The notes beneath the pieces are model-generated. The model was not told the DNA's origin. It searched no databases and saw nothing but the letters and a program-made list of their open reading frames with translations. DNA of 6,857 nucleotides from JANNYA01 sp031422315 (GTDB taxonomy: Bacteria; Pseudomonadota; Gammaproteobacteria; Xanthomonadales; SZUA-5), in the NCBI GenBank assembly GCA_031422315.1, contig JANOQN010000083.1:1-6857 (forward strand). Reading direction: 5' to 3'. Position 1 is the first letter of the stretch. Every line of letters begins with the position of its first letter. Position numbers and translations under genes: made by a program. Positions 4,713-6,857 of the stretch are shown here, one piece after another.

Positions 4713-5528
4713 ATGCAACACTCATTACAAGTCGCTTTACTATCTACCGATCAACTTCGCGCCAGAGTACCGGCGGCATTTGCCGAATCACCACACGCCA
4801 GTCGTAGTGAACGCTACGGCTTTGTTAGCACTGGTGCGGTTATTCAGGAGCTGCGCAAGGAGGGATTTTTTCCAGTCTCGGCCATGCAAGCGAATGCCAG
4901 GAAGGAAGATCGCGCGCTACATACTAAACACATGTTGCGATTTCGTCGTGATGATGTGCCGGTAGACGGTTTGGTTCCAGAGGTCGTTTTGGTGAACAGC
5001 CACGACGGTTCTTCGGGTTACCAGCTCATGGCCGGCTTATTTCGATTTGTCTGTTTTAATGGGCTGATGCTGTCAAACCGATTCGAGACGATTTCTGTCC
5101 CGCACCGGCGAGAGCAAGTTCGTGACGTTATTGAAGGCAGCTTCAAAATCATTTCAGAAGCGCGCAAAGGCCTAGAGCAAGCGCGCGCAATGAATGAGGT
5201 GATGCTCTCGCACGACGAACAGCGGTTGCTTGCGCTATCCGTCCATCAGGAACGATTTGGTGCCGCCAGTGAAATTGGCCACTTGATTGCACCTGAGCGA
5301 CTGCTAGAACCAAAACGGCCACTCGATAAGCGCAATGACTGCTTCACGACAATCAACCGGCTTCAGGAACATGCACTTGGTGGTGGCTTGCGCGAATGGG
5401 ATAGATCACGCCGAGTTGGGCGTCGTCAACACACCATGCGCGCAGTCTCGGGCATTCAGCAAACCATCGATCTCAATCGAGCGATTTGGGGATATGGCGA
5501 GCGAATTCTTGAATTAAAGCATGCTTGA
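4713..5528 (+). CDS. DUF932 family protein of mobile elements
   Basis: 271 residues, about the usual length of the family. Diagnostic blocks in order: RYGFVSTGAVIQELRKEGF (34-52), HMLRFRRDD (73-81), EVVLVNSHDGSSGYQLMAGL (90-109), and FRFVCFNGLML (110-120), where NSHDGSS and CxNGL are the most conserved parts. The C-terminus has RRVGRRQHTMRAV and LNRAIWGYGERIL. DUF932 proteins are widespread on plasmids, phages and ICEs; their biochemical role is not settled. I chose the ATG at 4713, behind AGGAG at 4701-4705. An upstream in-frame start at 4584 would add 43 residues read from the leader hairpins and unlike the family. The next leader starts shortly after the stop, and I see no terminator between. 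Confidence 0.92.
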   Translation: MQHSLQVALLSTDQLRARVPAAFAESPHASRSERYGFVSTGAVIQELRKEGFFPVSAMQANARKEDRALHTKHMLRFRRDDVPVDGLVPEVVLVNSHDGSSGYQLMAGLFRFVCFNGLMLSNRFETISVPHRREQVRDVIEGSFKIISEARKGLEQARAMNEVMLSHDEQRLLALSVHQERFGAASEIGHLIAPERLLEPKRPLDKRNDCFTTINRLQEHALGGGLREWDRSRRVGRRQHTMRAVSGIQQTIDLNRAIWGYGERILELKHA

Positions 5529-5559
5529 GTTAGACTAACGGCTGTAAACCATCGCAGCA

Positions 5560-5590
5560 AACCCCGTCGGGAATCAATCCCGCCGGGGTT
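5560..5590 (+). promoter_or_regulatory. Leader hairpin H4 before the coiled-coil gene
   Basis: AACCCCGTCGGG 5560-5571 pairs with CCCGCCGGGGTT 5579-5590 over the seven-base loop 5572-5578, with a single T5566 x C5585-type pyrimidine mismatch in the middle. This is the most regular member of the family. Its alternative pairing (5566-5572 with TTTCTGA at 5593-5599) needs two wobbles and is followed only by a mixed AT stretch. H4 therefore keeps the hairpin but probably not the terminator option. GGAG at 5618-5621 precedes the ATG at 5631 by nine bases. Confidence 0.65.
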
Positions 5591-5630
5591 GGTTTCTGAT
5601 AATTCTTAATCCAATTTGGAGAAATAAAAA

Positions 5631-5888
5631 ATGTCAGAGAACGTTGAAAACTTAGTTCTGCGTCAAATGATCGAGATGCGCAATGACTTTGCGTCGCTGC
5701 GAAGCGAGGTTCGTACTGGATTTGAGGAGCTCAAGTCCCGCCTATCAAGCGTTGAACATCAGCTTGTGGGCGTGCACCGTGAACTTGTCGGTCTGCATGA
5801 AGACAACGCTGGCGCTCAAGTTCGGCTAGACCGCGTCGATAGCCGCCTGGTGCGAATTGATAAGCGTCTGGAGTTGTTGCCAGCTTAG
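5631..5888 (+). CDS. Small coiled-coil protein
   Basis: 85 residues. After a short N-terminus (MSENVENLVLRQMIEMRNDF) the protein shows heptad-like spacing of Leu/Val/Ile almost to the end, with charged residues between (RSEVRTGFEELKSRL, then DRVDSRLVRIDKRLEL). It should form a long parallel or antiparallel coiled coil and probably oligomerises. Proteins of this kind, around 80-100 residues and starting near xENVENLVLxxL, are frequent in proteobacterial accessory DNA; I know of no assigned function. The start is set by the ATG at 5631, behind GGAG and hairpin H4. A strong terminator follows 20 bases after the stop, which ends the + strand series of genes. Confidence 0.82.
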   Translation: MSENVENLVLRQMIEMRNDFASLRSEVRTGFEELKSRLSSVEHQLVGVHRELVGLHEDNAGAQVRLDRVDSRLVRIDKRLELLPA

Positions 5889-5907
5889 TTTGCTCAGATC
5901 TGCTCAA

Positions 5908-5939
5908 AATCAAAAGCCACCGCAAGGTGGCTTTTGATT
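5908..5939. terminator. Bidirectional intrinsic terminator between convergent genes
   Basis: A perfect 14-bp inverted repeat, 5908-5921 with 5926-5939, encloses a GCAA loop (GNRA type). The arms read AATCAAAAGCCACC and its complement, so each strand ends in a T-rich half-stem. It lies 20 bases after the stop of the coiled-coil gene and 35 bases beyond the end of the - strand membrane gene, the expected place for a terminator serving both directions. The T-rich part is inside the stem and the downstream T-run is short, so efficiency may be moderate. Confidence 0.8.
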
Positions 5940-5974
5940 GTTGGGAAAACTTAAAAAAACGTGTGATCGCGCAT

Positions 5975-6382
5975 TTAATCCAACAATTCGCGCATCCACT
6001 CTGGCTCTCGGCCTAACACCACCATTGCTGCAAATGTAATGCCGCTTCCAAACAGCGCAATACAAATGCCGTAATAGGCAGCGCTAGTCAGGTACCAGGG
6101 ATAACCAGGCACATACTGCCCTCCCAGTGGCATTGCGGCTTGGCCAGCGATGATCAACTCACGCGCGCAAAGCGATGCCAGAATGAAACCGAATGGTATG
6201 GCAATTCGCCAGTTAACCCGCCACGCCACAACAGTAGCGCCCACCGTAAGTAGACAAAAAATGCAAGCGATAAGCATTTTCCCCGCTGGCCCGCCAAACC
6301 GGTCAAGTGCAAGGAAAACCAAGCCAATGCACGCCACTAGGAAACCACAACTTACGAAGTCTTCAAAATCCGTTGAGCTCAT
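5975..6382 (-). CDS. Four-helix membrane protein, unknown function
   Basis: 135 residues with four likely transmembrane segments at about 10-27, 33-54, 58-81 and 98-123, and short charged ends (MSSTDFEDF and REPEWMRELLD). The start is the ATG at 6382, preceded on its strand by GGGAGG (6392-6397) at nine bases. I do not recognise a family or catalytic motif. It follows the DUF5131 gene in the same direction after about 31 bases, and the two are probably co-transcribed. A small integral membrane protein beside a phage-type gene could be a lysis-related or exclusion protein, but there is no sequence evidence for that. Confidence 0.78.
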   Translation of the reverse strand: MSSTDFEDFVSCGFLVACIGLVFLALDRFGGPAGKMLIACIFCLLTVGATVVAWRVNWRIAIPFGFILASLCARELIIAGQAAMPLGGQYVPGYPWYLTSAAYYGICIALFGSGITFAAMVVLGREPEWMRELLD

Positions 6383-6413
6383 GGCTGACAGCCTCCCACT
6401 TTAGTTACCTTGA

Positions 6414-6857
6414 TTATTGCAAAAATTGCGCTGAGTGGCGTGGATTAAATTGGTTCGGAAATCCATCCCAAGTAGACCCATCCAACACTCGGCCGGCTTT
6501 TAGCTTGCCCACTTTCACCATGCGAATTCTGGATCCGCCAGCACCGCGCACTTCAACACTTTCGGAACGCGCCGCTATAGTTTCCTCAATGAGCTCAATC
6601 GGTGCCCAATGGCCCCATTGTTTAAAATGAAATGGCACACCGGCGGCCAGGCACTGGTCGCGCAATTGTTCTGGCCAGAGTGGATTCATCCAGCGCGCTT
6701 TTGATCCGCTTTCGCCGCCAGCAATAACCCAGTTTATGCCGTGTTCCGATGATCCAGGTGCTTTCAGCCACTGCGTCATATCCATCGAGCCAAGCAGCGG
6801 TTCTGCACTTACAAACCGCACGGCCGCATCGTGCATAAGCAAATGATCGATGCGCTT
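6414..6857 (-). CDS. DUF5131 (phage Gp37/Gp68-like) family protein, 5' end outside window
   Basis: 147 C-terminal residues are visible and the frame is open through the right edge. A TTG at 6842 is not the start, because the residues before it (KRIDHLL) continue the family pattern into RFVSAEPLLGSMD. Further matches are GINWVIAGGESGSKARWM, LRDQCLAAGVPFHFKQWGHW and the terminal low-similarity part. These are the late blocks of DUF5131, known from phage proteins Gp37/Gp68. The Cys-rich N-terminal motif of the family, which is thought to point to a metal or iron-sulfur site, lies off the window. Function is not established. The stop is at 6414, and the membrane protein gene begins 31 bases further on. 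Confidence 0.9.
   Translation of the reverse strand, partial: KRIDHLLMHDAAVRFVSAEPLLGSMDMTQWLKAPGSSEHGINWVIAGGESGSKARWMNPLWPEQLRDQCLAAGVPFHFKQWGHWAPIELIEETIAARSESVEVRGAGGSRIRMVKVGKLKAGRVLDGSTWDGFPNQFNPRHSAQFLQ

Noticed and set aside
5889..5907. Short direct repeat TGCTCA around AGATCT after the coiled-coil gene
   Set aside because: Two copies of six bases with no flanking structure are within chance, and no att-site partner is visible.
6524..6536. Adjacent GAATTC and GGATCC sites suggesting a cloning-vector junction
   Set aside because: They fall inside the DUF5131 gene in frame, with normal coding sequence on both sides; nothing else looks vector-derived.

Overview
The window looks like part of an integrative and conjugative element (ICE) or related genomic island in a proteobacterium, most likely a gammaproteobacterium. 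The main evidence is a DUF3577 / STY4534-family ICE protein, a DUF6573 protein, a DUF932 protein and a truncated DUF5131 (phage Gp37/Gp68-like) protein in one stretch. GC content is moderate and not diagnostic, so I do not name a genus.

Layout. The end of an AAA-like ATPase with a C-terminal PD-(D/E)XK nuclease-type domain enters from the left edge (1-881). Seven genes on the + strand follow: a 76-residue protein (1109-1336) with its own terminator; a two-gene, translationally coupled unit encoding a membrane protein and an unknown protein (1478-2472); DUF3577 (2654-3427); a 72-residue paralogue of the first small protein (3539-3757); DUF6573 (4159-4563); DUF932 (4713-5528); and a coiled-coil protein (5631-5888). 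A strong hairpin at 5908-5939 separates these from two - strand genes, a four-helix membrane protein (5975-6382) and the DUF5131 protein that runs off the right edge.

The most unusual content is RNA-like structure between the genes. Nearly every gene between 1109 and 5888 has its own leader of 70-400 bases. Four leaders (before 1109, 2654, 4713 and 5631) carry the same hairpin just upstream of the ribosome binding site: a CCGGG/CCCG stem, a 7-nt loop and a conserved pyrimidine mismatch. A fifth leader (before 4159) has a looser version. In three of them the 5' arm can instead pair with a downstream segment that is directly followed by 5-8 T residues, as in a terminator/antiterminator switch. 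The DUF3577 leader adds a compact pseudoknot, the leader of the second small gene has a 50-nt near-perfect stem-loop, and the 401-nt gap before DUF6573 holds many hairpins and a second possible pseudoknot.

Together the genes read as separately controlled maintenance and accessory genes of one mobile element, tied by a shared leader-RNA family. I infer that the leaders co-regulate the set. All structures were found by eye and have not been folded or searched computationally.
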